Of a DNA stretch of 64,000 bases, positions 9,456-17,178 are shown in pieces. The notes under the pieces are model-generated. The model saw only the letters and a list, made by a program, of their open reading frames with translations. It did not search any database and was not told the DNA's origin. Origin of the DNA: Rhodoferax sp. (GTDB lineage Bacteria > Pseudomonadota > Gammaproteobacteria > Burkholderiales > Burkholderiaceae_C). Location of the stretch: positions 1 through 64,000 of the forward strand of contig NZ_JAQTWL010000013.1 of assembly GCF_028689295.1 (NCBI RefSeq). Reading direction: 5' to 3'. Position numbers and translations under genes: made by a program. Each line of letters begins with the position of its first letter. Positions within the stretch are counted from its first letter, which is position 1.

Positions 9456-10292
9456 TCACCAGGGGACTTGTTTCTCAGTTGGTTGATTCTGCAATTCTGA
9501 TAGCTGCCTGCGCAAGTCCTCGTTTTCAGCGGTGAGTTCTGCCACACGCTGCCGAAGCATATTGAGTTCATCGGGATCAGTCGCCGCTTGCGATGAACTG
9601 TCTTCGTCACGCGGTTTGCGCTTGGCGTCACGCACACGCTTGGCCGCTTGTTTCAATTCATCTTTGCCGGCAATGACTGCGGCCTTTTGCTCTTCTTCGG
9701 GCAGAGTGGCCACGGCCGCTGCCGCATTGAGTGAGATCGTTCCCGACTTGATGGCGGCGACCAGTTCGGGGGTCGCCTGCTTTTGAATTTTTTCAATCAT
9801 CACGACCTGGTTGCTGCTCAGCCGCGCTGCCTTGGCGATGTCCTCCCTGCTGTTGAGGCGCTCGGGTGCTGGCTGGCTGTCCGCAATGCTGGGAGTGATG
9901 GCCGATGTCGGGACTTGCGAGTCAGTCTGGTCTGAGTCCGGGTTTGAAGCTGTATTCGAACTGGCACGCCTCTCGGAGAGGATTTCGCGTTTGCGAAGCG
10001 CCAGGACACCTCGCTGAAAATCTGACACGCTGCGCCGCCCCAGGTGCTGGTCGATCATCCACAGGTGAACGTCGCCCATTGATTTGAAAAACGTGTTCTG
10101 CACAGTCTGGAACGGTAATCCGTGTTTTTGACAGATTCCGTATCGGTTGTGACCGTCCACCAGCACATCGCCCCACAGGACCAGGGCATCACGACAGCCC
10201 TCCGCCAGAAGGCTGCGTTCCAGGGCTTCATGTTCATCGGACGTCAACGGATCGATGTAAGCTTTGAGTTCTTCGTTAACGGTGATATTCAT
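9456..10292 (-). CDS. ParB/sulfiredoxin-fold domain protein
   Basis: This 278-residue protein has a ParB-like N-terminal domain (residues ~5-85, with VLVDGHNRYGICQKHGLPF, the conserved ParB/Srx nucleotide-binding loop). A helical segment typical of ParB helix-turn-helix regions follows (~150-200, REDIAKAARLSSNQVVMIEK). The end is a charged coiled coil (~240-268, MLRQRVAELTAENEDLRRQL) that probably dimerises. Family members act in plasmid partition, replication control or transcription. There is no parA neighbour, so partition is unlikely. It converges on hipA with a 99-bp gap and is divergent from the H1-like gene. Confidence 0.75.
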   Translation of the reverse strand: MNITVNEELKAYIDPLTSDEHEALERSLLAEGCRDALVLWGDVLVDGHNRYGICQKHGLPFQTVQNTFFKSMGDVHLWMIDQHLGRRSVSDFQRGVLALRKREILSERRASSNTASNPDSDQTDSQVPTSAITPSIADSQPAPERLNSREDIAKAARLSSNQVVMIEKIQKQATPELVAAIKSGTISLNAAAAVATLPEEEQKAAVIAGKDELKQAAKRVRDAKRKPRDEDSSSQAATDPDELNMLRQRVAELTAENEDLRRQLSELQNQPTEKQVPW

Positions 10293-10486
10293 TGGCGCGT
10301 GATCCAGGCAGCAGAAAAAGAGGCCGGATTGTAGGTGTGCTCAAGAGGCATCTTGAGACGCTGGCCACCAGATCGAATGGCTTCAAGGCTGTGACTTCAA
10401 GGCTTATTGGGGAAATGAGAAATATTGATGACAATATGTAACTGGCGAAAATTCAGAGCCAGTTAACAACCAAGAAAGAATTGATC

Positions 10487-10861
10487 ATGGCAACAGCAAA
10501 AAAGGCGGCTCCCAAGGCTGCAGCAACTCCCAAGAAAACAGCGACCCCAGTGCAAGTTTCCAAGCCAGCGGCAAAGGCACCTGCAAAGAAGGCAGCCGTC
10601 TCCAAGACCGCTAAAGCGATTGCCAAGATCACCGCAAGCATTGCCAAATTGACCGAGCGCAAAGACAAGATTGCGGCAGAAATCAAAGCCCTGCGTGATC
10701 AGCGTTTGGCTCTGAAGGCGACTCCAGCTCCTGCTGCCGCGGCACCTGCGACCCCAAAGGCAAAGGTGGCTCCGAAAGCACCGGCCAAAGCTGCTGCTCC
10801 GGCGAAAGCTGCTGCCACCCCTCCCGCAAAAGCAAGCAAGGCTGTTGTCAAGAAGAAGTAA
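10487..10861 (+). CDS. Histone H1-like Ala/Lys/Pro-rich protein
   Basis: This 124-residue protein is built almost wholly of Ala, Lys, Pro and Thr repeats (AKKAA, APAKA, PKAKVAPKAP). A short amphipathic central helix (~residues 48-75, KITASIAKLTERKDKIAAEI) interrupts them. Such H1-like proteins are common in beta-proteobacteria and bind DNA non-specifically, compacting the nucleoid. The ATG at 10487 was preferred over an in-frame TTG six bases earlier because AAGAAAGAA sits at ribosome-site distance. The gene is monocistronic, with hairpins 66 bases downstream. Confidence 0.8.
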   Translation: MATAKKAAPKAAATPKKTATPVQVSKPAAKAPAKKAAVSKTAKAIAKITASIAKLTERKDKIAAEIKALRDQRLALKATPAPAAAAPATPKAKVAPKAPAKAAAPAKAAATPPAKASKAVVKKK

Positions 10862-10926
10862 AGACAGGCAATGGTTGGTGATGTGAAATTGCCCAAAGGG
10901 CAAAGACGCACCGATCAGAGCCCATG

Positions 10927-10975
10927 CCAGTGAGCGCAGGATGGTCGTGACTCACTGGCCATCCTGCGTTATTTT
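10927..10975 (+). terminator. Two mutually exclusive hairpins / terminator
   Basis: Two perfect stems share the same stretch in an A-B-A'-B' order. CCAGTGAG (10927-10934) pairs with CTCACTGG (10951-10958), and CGCAGGATGG (10935-10944) pairs with CCATCCTGCG (10959-10968). The second stem is followed by TTATTTT and would terminate. The first stem excludes it. This could simply end the H1-like transcript. It could also be an attenuator for the hydrolase, which starts 18 bases later. Confidence 0.6.
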
Positions 10976-10992
10976 CAACAGGAAGACCGTCG

Positions 10993-11862
10993 ATGTCCCA
11001 TTGCGCTTCATTCACTGAACACATCACCGTGCGAGGCTTGCGCTACGGCATCCGGCACTGGGGCGACCCCAAGGCGCCCATCGTGTTTTTTCTGCACGGC
11101 TGGATGGACTCGTCGGCGACCTTCCAGTTTGTCGTGGATGCGCTGAAGACGTCCTGGCATGTCATTGCCCCCGATTGGCGTGGTTATGGGCAATCTCAGT
11201 GGCTATCGCGTCCGTACTGGTTTCCTGACTACTACGCTGACCTGCACTGCATCCTGGCGCATTACTCCCCAAGCCCGGTGCGGCTGGTCGGACACAGCAT
11301 GGGGGCCAATATTGCCAGTAACTACGCTGGGCTAAGACCGGAGCGCGTGTCCCAACTGGTGATGATGGATTTTCTGGGGCTGGCATTGCCCGGTAATACC
11401 GATGGTTCCAAGCAACTCAATCAATGGCTTACCGCATTGGAAGCCACACCTGAGATGAGGGGTTACCAGGGTCATGAGGCATTGGCTCGTCGACTGTTGT
11501 CTGTCAACCATCGACTGACCGCGAATCGTGCCGAATTCTTGTCCCGGTCGGTGAGCTATGTAAGACCGGATGGCCTGGTGGCCATGGCTTGTGATCCCTG
11601 GCACAAAATTCCATCACCCACGCTTTACCGGGTCGAGGACTCCATGGCCAGTTGGCAGCGCATCACGGCCACGGTATTGATGCTCATGGCTGATCAAGGT
11701 TATGTTCATCAGCGTTTTGCAAGCCGACCTGATGAATTGCAACGACGCCTGGACTGCTTTAAAAACCGCTCTGTTGTGACCATTTCTGATGCGGGTCACA
11801 ACATTCAGCACGATCAGCCTGAGCAGGTAGCTGCTGCACTCGATCAATTTTTGAAGAGTTGA
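10993..11862 (+). CDS. Alpha/beta-fold hydrolase
   Basis: This 289-residue serine hydrolase of the epoxide-hydrolase/haloalkane/esterase superfamily has its oxyanion-hole motif at FFLHGW (~32-37), a nucleophile elbow at GHSMGAN (Ser102) and a probable catalytic His269 (DAGHNIQHDQP). The acid is probably an Asp in the 220-250 region. The length is normal and there is no signal peptide, so it is cytoplasmic. The natural substrate cannot be read from the sequence. A role as a BioH-type pimeloyl-ester esterase is conceivable, because no bioH is seen with the biotin operon, but that is speculation. The gene sits alone behind a double hairpin. Confidence 0.85.
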   Translation: MSHCASFTEHITVRGLRYGIRHWGDPKAPIVFFLHGWMDSSATFQFVVDALKTSWHVIAPDWRGYGQSQWLSRPYWFPDYYADLHCILAHYSPSPVRLVGHSMGANIASNYAGLRPERVSQLVMMDFLGLALPGNTDGSKQLNQWLTALEATPEMRGYQGHEALARRLLSVNHRLTANRAEFLSRSVSYVRPDGLVAMACDPWHKIPSPTLYRVEDSMASWQRITATVLMLMADQGYVHQRFASRPDELQRRLDCFKNRSVVTISDAGHNIQHDQPEQVAAALDQFLKS

Positions 11863-11873
11863 AACTTGTCAAT

Positions 11874-11990
11874 CCAGCCAAGAATGAGTTTTTCAACATG
11901 CGACTGGCCGACGCGGTAGGTTTGACGGCACCCGCTGTTGCTCGTCGGCATGCACTTGCTCTCGTGTACCTGTTTGCCCGGTTTGACCAC
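11874..11990 (+). pseudogene. hipA fragment (duplicated, decayed)
   Basis: About 39 codons match the middle of the intact hipA at 8.6 kb: NEFFNMRLADAVGLTAPAV against NEFFTMRLADAVGLTVPAV, then LVYLFARFDH against PVYLVDRFDR. The DNA is also clearly similar. Nothing else of hipA is present. The fragment begins just after the hydrolase stop and runs in frame into an IS3 transposase tail, so it is a recombination scar. Confidence 0.85.
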
Positions 11991-12010
11991 ATTCAGCCTT
12001 ACAACCTCCA

Positions 12011-12446
12011 GAAAAACGCCTATGTCGAGAGATTCAACTGGACAGTTCACTACGGGTTGCTTTCGCAAAATCGCTAGGAGTCTGGGCGGCAGAAGGATTT
12101 GAAAATCGGACTGAAAATTTCGACCACTCAGAACGGCTCAGGCTGCATTATTTCGATGTAGCTAAGGGGTCAAGTACCCCTAAAAACACAGTTTATTGAA
12201 TGTCTTTTCTTCTGCCGCCCAGACTCCTAGTCAAGTATTGATGAGGTTCAGGATCACGCCACCCAATTGGCCTGGTCCTACGATCATGATCGCTCTCACA
12301 TGGCCAAGGGCGAGATAACCAAAAGCTGCGCTTACTCAAGGCTGAATAACCGACTACATCTGACACCGATAAACAATGGGGGTAATACTGCTACGTTCCA
12401 CTTGGGCTTAAATCCCACCTCATTTGGCCGTAGCGCTGCCCTCGGC
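12011..12446 (+). pseudogene. IS3-family transposase (OrfB) C-terminal remnant, split
   Basis: NAYVERFNWTVHYGLLSQN (12015-12071) is the C-terminal hallmark of IS3-family OrfB transposases (usually NAYVERFNRTVRYEWL). The frame resumes after a 149-bp insertion as SIDEVQDHAT...WSYDHDRSHMAKG and ...NNGG, matching the last ~60 residues of the family. A TAG stop lies at the junction. The upstream catalytic DDE part is absent. The element is dead and has been interrupted by the MITE. Confidence 0.8.
12078..12226. mobile_element. 149-bp MITE with 18-bp perfect inverted ends
   Basis: The ends are perfect inverted repeats, GAGTCTGGGCGGCAGAAG (12078-12095) and its complement (12209-12226), flanked on both sides by CTAG (12074-12077 and 12227-12230). 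CTAG fits the 4-bp YTAR target duplication of IS5-group elements. There is no open frame inside, so it needs a transposase in trans. It is inserted in the IS3 remnant; removing it with one CTAG copy restores the frame around the junction. Confidence 0.88.
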
Positions 12447-12644
12447 TAACCACGTTGGATTACAGTTAGTGCATTGCATTGGAGTGCCGAATCGCGTAAT
12501 TCCAGACGTGGCGCGCGATAAATTCAGGGACGGTTTTAGCGGCTGCAATTACCGCTGCTCATGTCGGGACCTGTATTACAAGGCCGAATTGATTCGCCTA
12601 GTAACGAATAATAAGTTCACATCTGAACGCGGCGATTGCGCTGA

Positions 12645-13145
12645 TCATGCTCCATTCGCATCCAAAATATGAAAGGTTGCACTGGCATGGCCGATGAGCT
12701 CGCCGCTACTCCAAAATGTGCAGGTTGATGTAGAGACTCCGCCAATTTCTTTATCGGTGTGACCGAAAGTGCTAGTCGAAAAACTCTCGCGGCTGTCGAA
12801 CTGAATCGACTCGACGCGTGCCTCAACCCATTCCCCAATGTTGGCAAATGGCTCAACCTTCACCGAGACGCTCGTCGGAAATACTTTGAGCGCGGGATGG
12901 ACCGATTGCGTCGTAGCATACATTAATGCGGAGGTGGCAATCACGGACAACATGCTTCCGTATAGACCGTTGATTCTTCCTTTGTACTTAATATCAACGT
13001 GAATACCAATGACAAACTTCCCGTCATCCCTAGCAACGTAGAACGGTCCCGTCAGGCCGTAAACATTATCCGTCGTAGGAATGGGCACGAAGCCGTCAGG
13101 AGGGAAAAGTGTATTCTCAGGCAAGTTGGACGGAATCGATGACAT
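12645..13145 (-). CDS. Hotdog-fold thioesterase (PaaI/acyl-CoA type)
   Basis: This 166-residue cytoplasmic protein is likely to hydrolyse acyl-CoA thioesters. The hotdog signature is present: GKFVIGIHVDIKYKGRINGL, then a long central helix GSMLSVIATSALMYATTQS, then strands that end in the catalytic-face pattern. The Asp/His arrangement suggests a PaaI-like member, although the usual HGG motif is replaced by INGLYGS. It is a single gene reading away from the region of IS debris, with no operon partner. The substrate is unknown. Confidence 0.7.
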   Translation of the reverse strand: MSSIPSNLPENTLFPPDGFVPIPTTDNVYGLTGPFYVARDDGKFVIGIHVDIKYKGRINGLYGSMLSVIATSALMYATTQSVHPALKVFPTSVSVKVEPFANIGEWVEARVESIQFDSRESFSTSTFGHTDKEIGGVSTSTCTFWSSGELIGHASATFHILDANGA

Positions 13146-13635
13146 TATTGAATCATGGTAAAAGCATTCGTCGCCATTGATTGGATGGATGGGATTCTAC
13201 GAATAATAAATGTCAGTTGAAGTCAGTGCGTCAATACAAAAAAGGTCACACCTTGTTTTCGACACCGTAGACACGTTCCCGTCTTGTTCAGAACGTCGAC
13301 TCCATGACGCTGCGGGCGGCCAACGCTGCCAGCGCGACGCTCACGGACACGCTGCTGAGCGTGACCACCTGACCCTAGACCGTGGAGCTAGGCACCCATG
13401 ATGCCCATCTAGGACATGGACATGCCGCGGGCGCGCACCCAGTCAGGCAGACCAACACGTGGGTACAGACGCTCAGTGTGTTGGCGGGGGTGTCCAATCG
13501 GCACCGGCACACGGCATGACCGGCGCGGCCACCCAGTTCGCTCTGGTGGTTCAAAGTTATGGCGAACCCATGCAGACAGTGGTCAGATCCAATCCATTTC
13601 ACTTGGGCAATGACACGCTGTTTGAGAACTGAAGG
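13146..13635 (+). other. 490-bp stretch without an identifiable gene
   Basis: GC-rich and protein-like on the + strand in short pieces (for example a 38-codon frame 13516-13632 ending in NPFHLGNDTLFEN), but broken by stops and frame changes. This looks like the remains of one or two genes that ran in the same direction as the frameshifted gene at 13636. I could not name the family. Confidence 0.4.
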
Positions 13636-14084
13636 ATGATCGCCCGCCTGTCGAAAACAGTCGCCGCCATGGAGAAAAACCTGAGACAGGTGTACCAAAT
13701 GATTGGCAATTTGATCGATTCGGAGCCGCCACACCCCGACATGATGACAGAACTGTCAGACCTCTCCCCTGGTGCGCCTGCTACAACGGACGATCCTCCT
13801 GTGGCGCAGAGCATTCTGGCCGCCACCGACGTCAAGATAAAAGGAAAATATTTTCTGGCGCCACGCCGGGATCGGTCTTGGCGACGCAATTACCCAAGAA
13901 TGCAGCCAGATTGTTCAAGCACCTGAGGTACGTTTTAAAAACCAAAGACTTTGCACCCATCAACCAGACCGCTGTTGCCAAGGCAACCGGCATTCCAATG
14001 AGCTCAATAACGACGGCGTTCATACGCTTGGTGGCTGCAGGGTTCTTGCAGGCCAACAATTCTGGAACGTTCAATCAGGTCTAA
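13636..14084 (+). pseudogene. Frameshifted helix-turn-helix gene
   Basis: Two overlapping frames read as one ~149-residue protein if a single-base shift in the A-rich run near 13838-13848 is corrected. The first part (from ATG 13636) is a helical N-terminus (MIARLSKTVAAMEKNLRQVY). The second (to 14084) carries a winged-helix-like segment (INQTAVAKATGIPMSSITTA, then FIRLVAAGFLQ). The family is not known to me. Either a sequencing error or true decay could explain the shift. Confidence 0.5.
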
Positions 14085-14340
14085 TGCGCCTATGAGGAAA
14101 TACTGGTTCCAGAATATCCAAGCTGTCATTCAAAATGAATTGGGAAATCTATTTTTTTCGCCCGCACTTCAACTTCAGCAGTCGCTGCGACGATCATACC
14201 CAGTCCATGCAGATCTCGTCCAAACTTTACTGGAACGGGCTGGTGTTCTAAAAAATGGAAAACGCGCCAAAATGACATTCTTTTTGAACGTCTGCGCAAG
14301 TTCGACTTGATGAACACATCAAAAACCAACGAGGAATTCA

Positions 14341-15495
14341 ATGGATTTTTCACTTAGCCCGGCGCTTGTCGAACTTCAAAGTCGCACACGACGATTCATT
14401 TCTGAAGAAATTATTCCGATGGAAAACGATCCCCGCCAGACCTCTCATGGACCAAGTGAATCGCTGCGCGCCGAGCTTGTCGCCAAGGCCCGCGTGGTCG
14501 GCCTGTTGACGCCCCACGCCTCGCGCGAATTTGGTGGACTCGGGCTGTCACACCTCGAGAAAGCCATCGTTTTCGAGGAGGCGGGTTACTCTACCCTAGG
14601 TCCATCTGCGCTCAATATTCATGCCCCTGACGAGGGCAACATTCACCTGATGGATGCGGTTGCCTCCGATGTACAGAAAGAGCGCTGGCTTCGCCCTCAG
14701 GTCCAGGGCCACACGCGGTCGTGCTTCGCCATGACCGAGCCGCCGCCGGGCGCCGGTGCAGACCCTTCGATGCTCAACACTACCGCTGTGCGCGATGGCG
14801 ACGACTATGTGATCAATGGTGTAAAGTGGTTCATTACCGGCGCTGATGGCGCCAGTTACGTCATCATCATGGCGAAAATGGAAGACGGCACAGTGACAAT
14901 GTTTCTGTCCGACATGAACCGTCCCGGCATTGAGCTGGTACGCAACATGGACGCAATGGATTCGTGTTTTACTGGCGGCCATGGCGTCCTCCGATTTAAC
15001 AATCTGCGCGTACCCTCTGCGGATGTGTTGGGCGAGATTGGCATGGGCTTTCGCTATGCCCAGATCCGGTTGGCCCCGGCACGGCTGACACACTGCATGC
15101 GCTGGCTTGGACAAGCCCGGCGTGCCCATGATGTCGCGCTTGACTATGCGCGCAAGCGCCAAGCTTTCGGCGTGCGCTTGGGCGAGCACGAAGGCGTGGG
15201 GTTCATGTTAGCCGACAACGACATGGACATGATGACTGCACGTCTGCACATCTGGCACACCGCTTGGGTGCTGGATCAGGGTGGTAAGGCTAACTTTGAG
15301 TCCAGTCGTGCCAAAACCATTTGTTCCGAGGCAGAATGCCGGGTGGTCGACCGTGCCGTGCAGATCCTTGGGGGTCAAGGTGTGACGGGCGAGACCATCG
15401 TCATGCGCATTTACCAAGACATACGGGCCTTTCGCGTCTATGACGGTCCGAGCGAGGTGCATCGCTGGAGCATGGCTCGCAAGATTCTGGGGTAA
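14341..15495 (+). CDS. Acyl-CoA dehydrogenase (ACAD10/11-like)
   Basis: This 384-residue flavoenzyme introduces a 2,3-double bond in an acyl-CoA and passes electrons to ETF. The order is typical: helical N-domain (1-120), beta-domain with the FAD/substrate motif CFAMTEPPPGAGADPS and FITGADGASYVI (~125-170), and C-terminal helical domain with RKRQAFGVRLGEHEGV and the FAD-binding QILGGQGVTGE. The segment that carries the catalytic Glu in MCAD (YEGT) reads YDGP, with Asp, as in ACAD10/11 homologues. A GAGG ribosome site lies just before ATG 14341. An SDR stump follows directly, suggesting it once headed a longer operon. Confidence 0.92.
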   Translation: MDFSLSPALVELQSRTRRFISEEIIPMENDPRQTSHGPSESLRAELVAKARVVGLLTPHASREFGGLGLSHLEKAIVFEEAGYSTLGPSALNIHAPDEGNIHLMDAVASDVQKERWLRPQVQGHTRSCFAMTEPPPGAGADPSMLNTTAVRDGDDYVINGVKWFITGADGASYVIIMAKMEDGTVTMFLSDMNRPGIELVRNMDAMDSCFTGGHGVLRFNNLRVPSADVLGEIGMGFRYAQIRLAPARLTHCMRWLGQARRAHDVALDYARKRQAFGVRLGEHEGVGFMLADNDMDMMTARLHIWHTAWVLDQGGKANFESSRAKTICSEAECRVVDRAVQILGGQGVTGETIVMRIYQDIRAFRVYDGPSEVHRWSMARKILG

Positions 15496-15534
15496 TGAAT
15501 TGCGCCACCGACTGACACCTGACTGGGCCCAAGA

Positions 15535-15639
15535 ATGAATGCACTACAAGTAATCGACCGCTTTCGGATCGAAGGGAAGATTGCCCTGATCACCAGGGTA
15601 TCGATGAGAAAACATGCGAAACGCACACTCCGTGCCTAA
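15535..15639 (+). pseudogene. Truncated short-chain dehydrogenase start
   Basis: The frame opens with MNALQVIDRFRIEGKIALIT, the exact N-terminal strand of an SDR just before its TGxxxGxG loop, then leaves the family and stops after 34 codons. Only the first ~20 codons of the dehydrogenase survive, placed 40 bases downstream of the acyl-CoA dehydrogenase. The rest was probably lost when the IS4 element inserted or recombined. Confidence 0.7.
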
Positions 15640-15661
15640 GAAATCGACGAATTATCTCGAT

Positions 15662-15805
15662 TCACACGACACTCGTCGAAATCGCAAAAAGCCAAGAAAA
15701 GAGCACTGTTAATGCAATGAGCAAAACATTTTCAGCAACGTCGATTTGATTTCCTGACTCGTCTAATTTTTCATAGACATGAGACCATTGATTAGGATCT
15801 TCCAT
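15662..15805 (-). CDS. Possible 47-residue single-span membrane protein
   Basis: A small frame with a polar N-half (MEDPNQWSHVYEKLDE) and one hydrophobic helix near the C-terminus (NVLLIALTVLFSWLFAIS). A purine-rich GAGTGG lies upstream of the ATG at 15805. There is no recognised family and no operon partner, and it is flanked by an SDR stump and an IS4 remnant, so it may be chance. The rest of 15640-16095 shows no gene. Confidence 0.35.
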   Translation of the reverse strand: MEDPNQWSHVYEKLDESGNQIDVAENVLLIALTVLFSWLFAISTSVV

Positions 15806-16095
15806 AGAATTTCCACTCAATAAATTTAGCGACAACAACAAGTCCACCCCGATGAGAAGTTTAGAACCATAGCTTTTGGCCGATACCTGGTTTCAAACGT
15901 CCATATCAATGAATTTTATGACGACTTAGGGCACTTATGCATAGGACACATATCAGTATGTGTCCCAACGTTTGTACTTCAGGACGTCGTAAGTTAATGA
16001 TCTCCATGTTGAATCCAGTGTTTGAGTCTGGTCTCGATTTGAACTTCGCCGAGAGTCAGACTTGTGTTTTTTTGCGGGTTTTCGCCCCAAACACC

Positions 16096-16507
16096 ATGCA
16101 TCAAGGCAAGCTAGTTTTTGCGCAAATCATGCGCCATCTACCATTGAGCACTTTTCTCCGCTTTGTTACCGATCACAATGGAAAACACAATGTCAAAGAC
16201 TTCTCGTGTCTAGACCACTTCTTCACCATGGCATTCGCCCAATTGACCTACCAAGAATCGTTGCGCGACATCAAGCTCAATTTACGTGCCAAATCCCGAC
16301 GGCTGTACCACATGGGCTTTCGCTATCAGACGATTTCGCGCAATAAGCTGGCAAATGTGAAAGCCTCACGTCCATAGCAAATCTATGCGGACTTCGCCTA
16401 GCACCTGATTGGATTGGCTCATCTCTTGTTCGCTACGGAGCCGTTCGGACTGAAGCTCAATGCGGCGGTCTAAGAGTTCGACGCCAGCAACATCGATCCA
16501 TTCTGTC
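16096..16507 (+). pseudogene. IS4-family transposase N-terminal remnant
   Basis: HQGKLVFAQIMRHLPLSTF, then FSCLDHFFTMAFAQLTYQES and RLYHMGFR, are N-terminal hallmarks of one IS4-family group. The same frame continues past stops as IYADFA, GLAHLLFATEPFGLKLNA and FDASNID, which matches the family up to the first catalytic Asp. Three in-frame stops and loss of the C-terminal two thirds make it dead. Confidence 0.85.
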
Positions 16508-16703
16508 AGGACCAATTGATAGGTCTTCAACAGTTACTCTAGACCAAAGATTCTCGAACAACCGTCTTGATATGTACTACCTGATATGCAGCTGGAGTAG
16601 TACCTCGGCGTTAGTGCCCTCTTTAGAATTTCAACGAATCAGGTCAGACACGGTCTCCTAGGGGTCTAGTGCCTGTTTTTTTAGAAAAGCGAGGTGATGA
16701 GCT

Positions 16704-17129
16704 ATGGCTATAAACGATCTAGTCAACCAGATCCCAGTTAGGGAAAAGCTTCTGAGTGCGCCTCTGACGCCTTTGAGTGAGGTCAGGTTATTGGGCAGCA
16801 AATGTTCCAGCTGCGGAGAGGTGAGTCTTGGTGAGGTATCGAGCTGTCAAAACTGCGCTGGCGAATCACTTACAACCGTCCCTCTGAGCGTGCGGGGAAC
16901 ACTTTGGACATTCACTGTAATTCGCAACAAGCCACCCGGCGATTTCAAGGGACAGGTTCCAATGGGTGAAGGACTGGTTGAATTGCCCGACGGCATTCGC
17001 GTCAAGTCGCCACTCGGCGGTGACGTCGAAAGATATCAGATCGGTATGGAACTCAAGTTTGTCGCCTATCCGCTCTACGTAAATGAAAACGGGCAAGAAG
17101 TCATCGCTTTCAGATTCGATCCTGTCTGA
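16704..17129 (+). CDS. DUF35 zinc-ribbon/OB-fold protein
   Basis: This 141-residue acyl-CoA-associated protein is the partner of thiolase-like enzymes. The N-terminal rubredoxin-like zinc ribbon is intact (CSSCGE at ~36-41, CQNCAG at ~51-56), followed by an OB fold (RGTLWTFTVIRNKPPGDFKG, GEGLVEL, GMELKF). DUF35 proteins form stable complexes with SCP2-type thiolases or Ltp2-type aldolases and are needed for their activity. The thiolase gene starts 49 bases downstream in the same direction, supporting that pairing. A good GAGGTGATGAG ribosome site precedes ATG 16704. A second such pair lies at 26-28 kb. Confidence 0.88.
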   Translation: MAINDLVNQIPVREKLLSAPLTPLSEVRLLGSKCSSCGEVSLGEVSSCQNCAGESLTTVPLSVRGTLWTFTVIRNKPPGDFKGQVPMGEGLVELPDGIRVKSPLGGDVERYQIGMELKFVAYPLYVNENGQEVIAFRFDPV

Positions 17130-17178
17130 TTTGACATGCCGACATCTATATTCATAAATCCACTAGATGGGACTGCAA

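Noticed and set aside
14092-14310. 72-codon + strand frame before the acyl-CoA dehydrogenase
   Set aside because: No recognisable domain and no ribosome site; could be continuation of the debris upstream.
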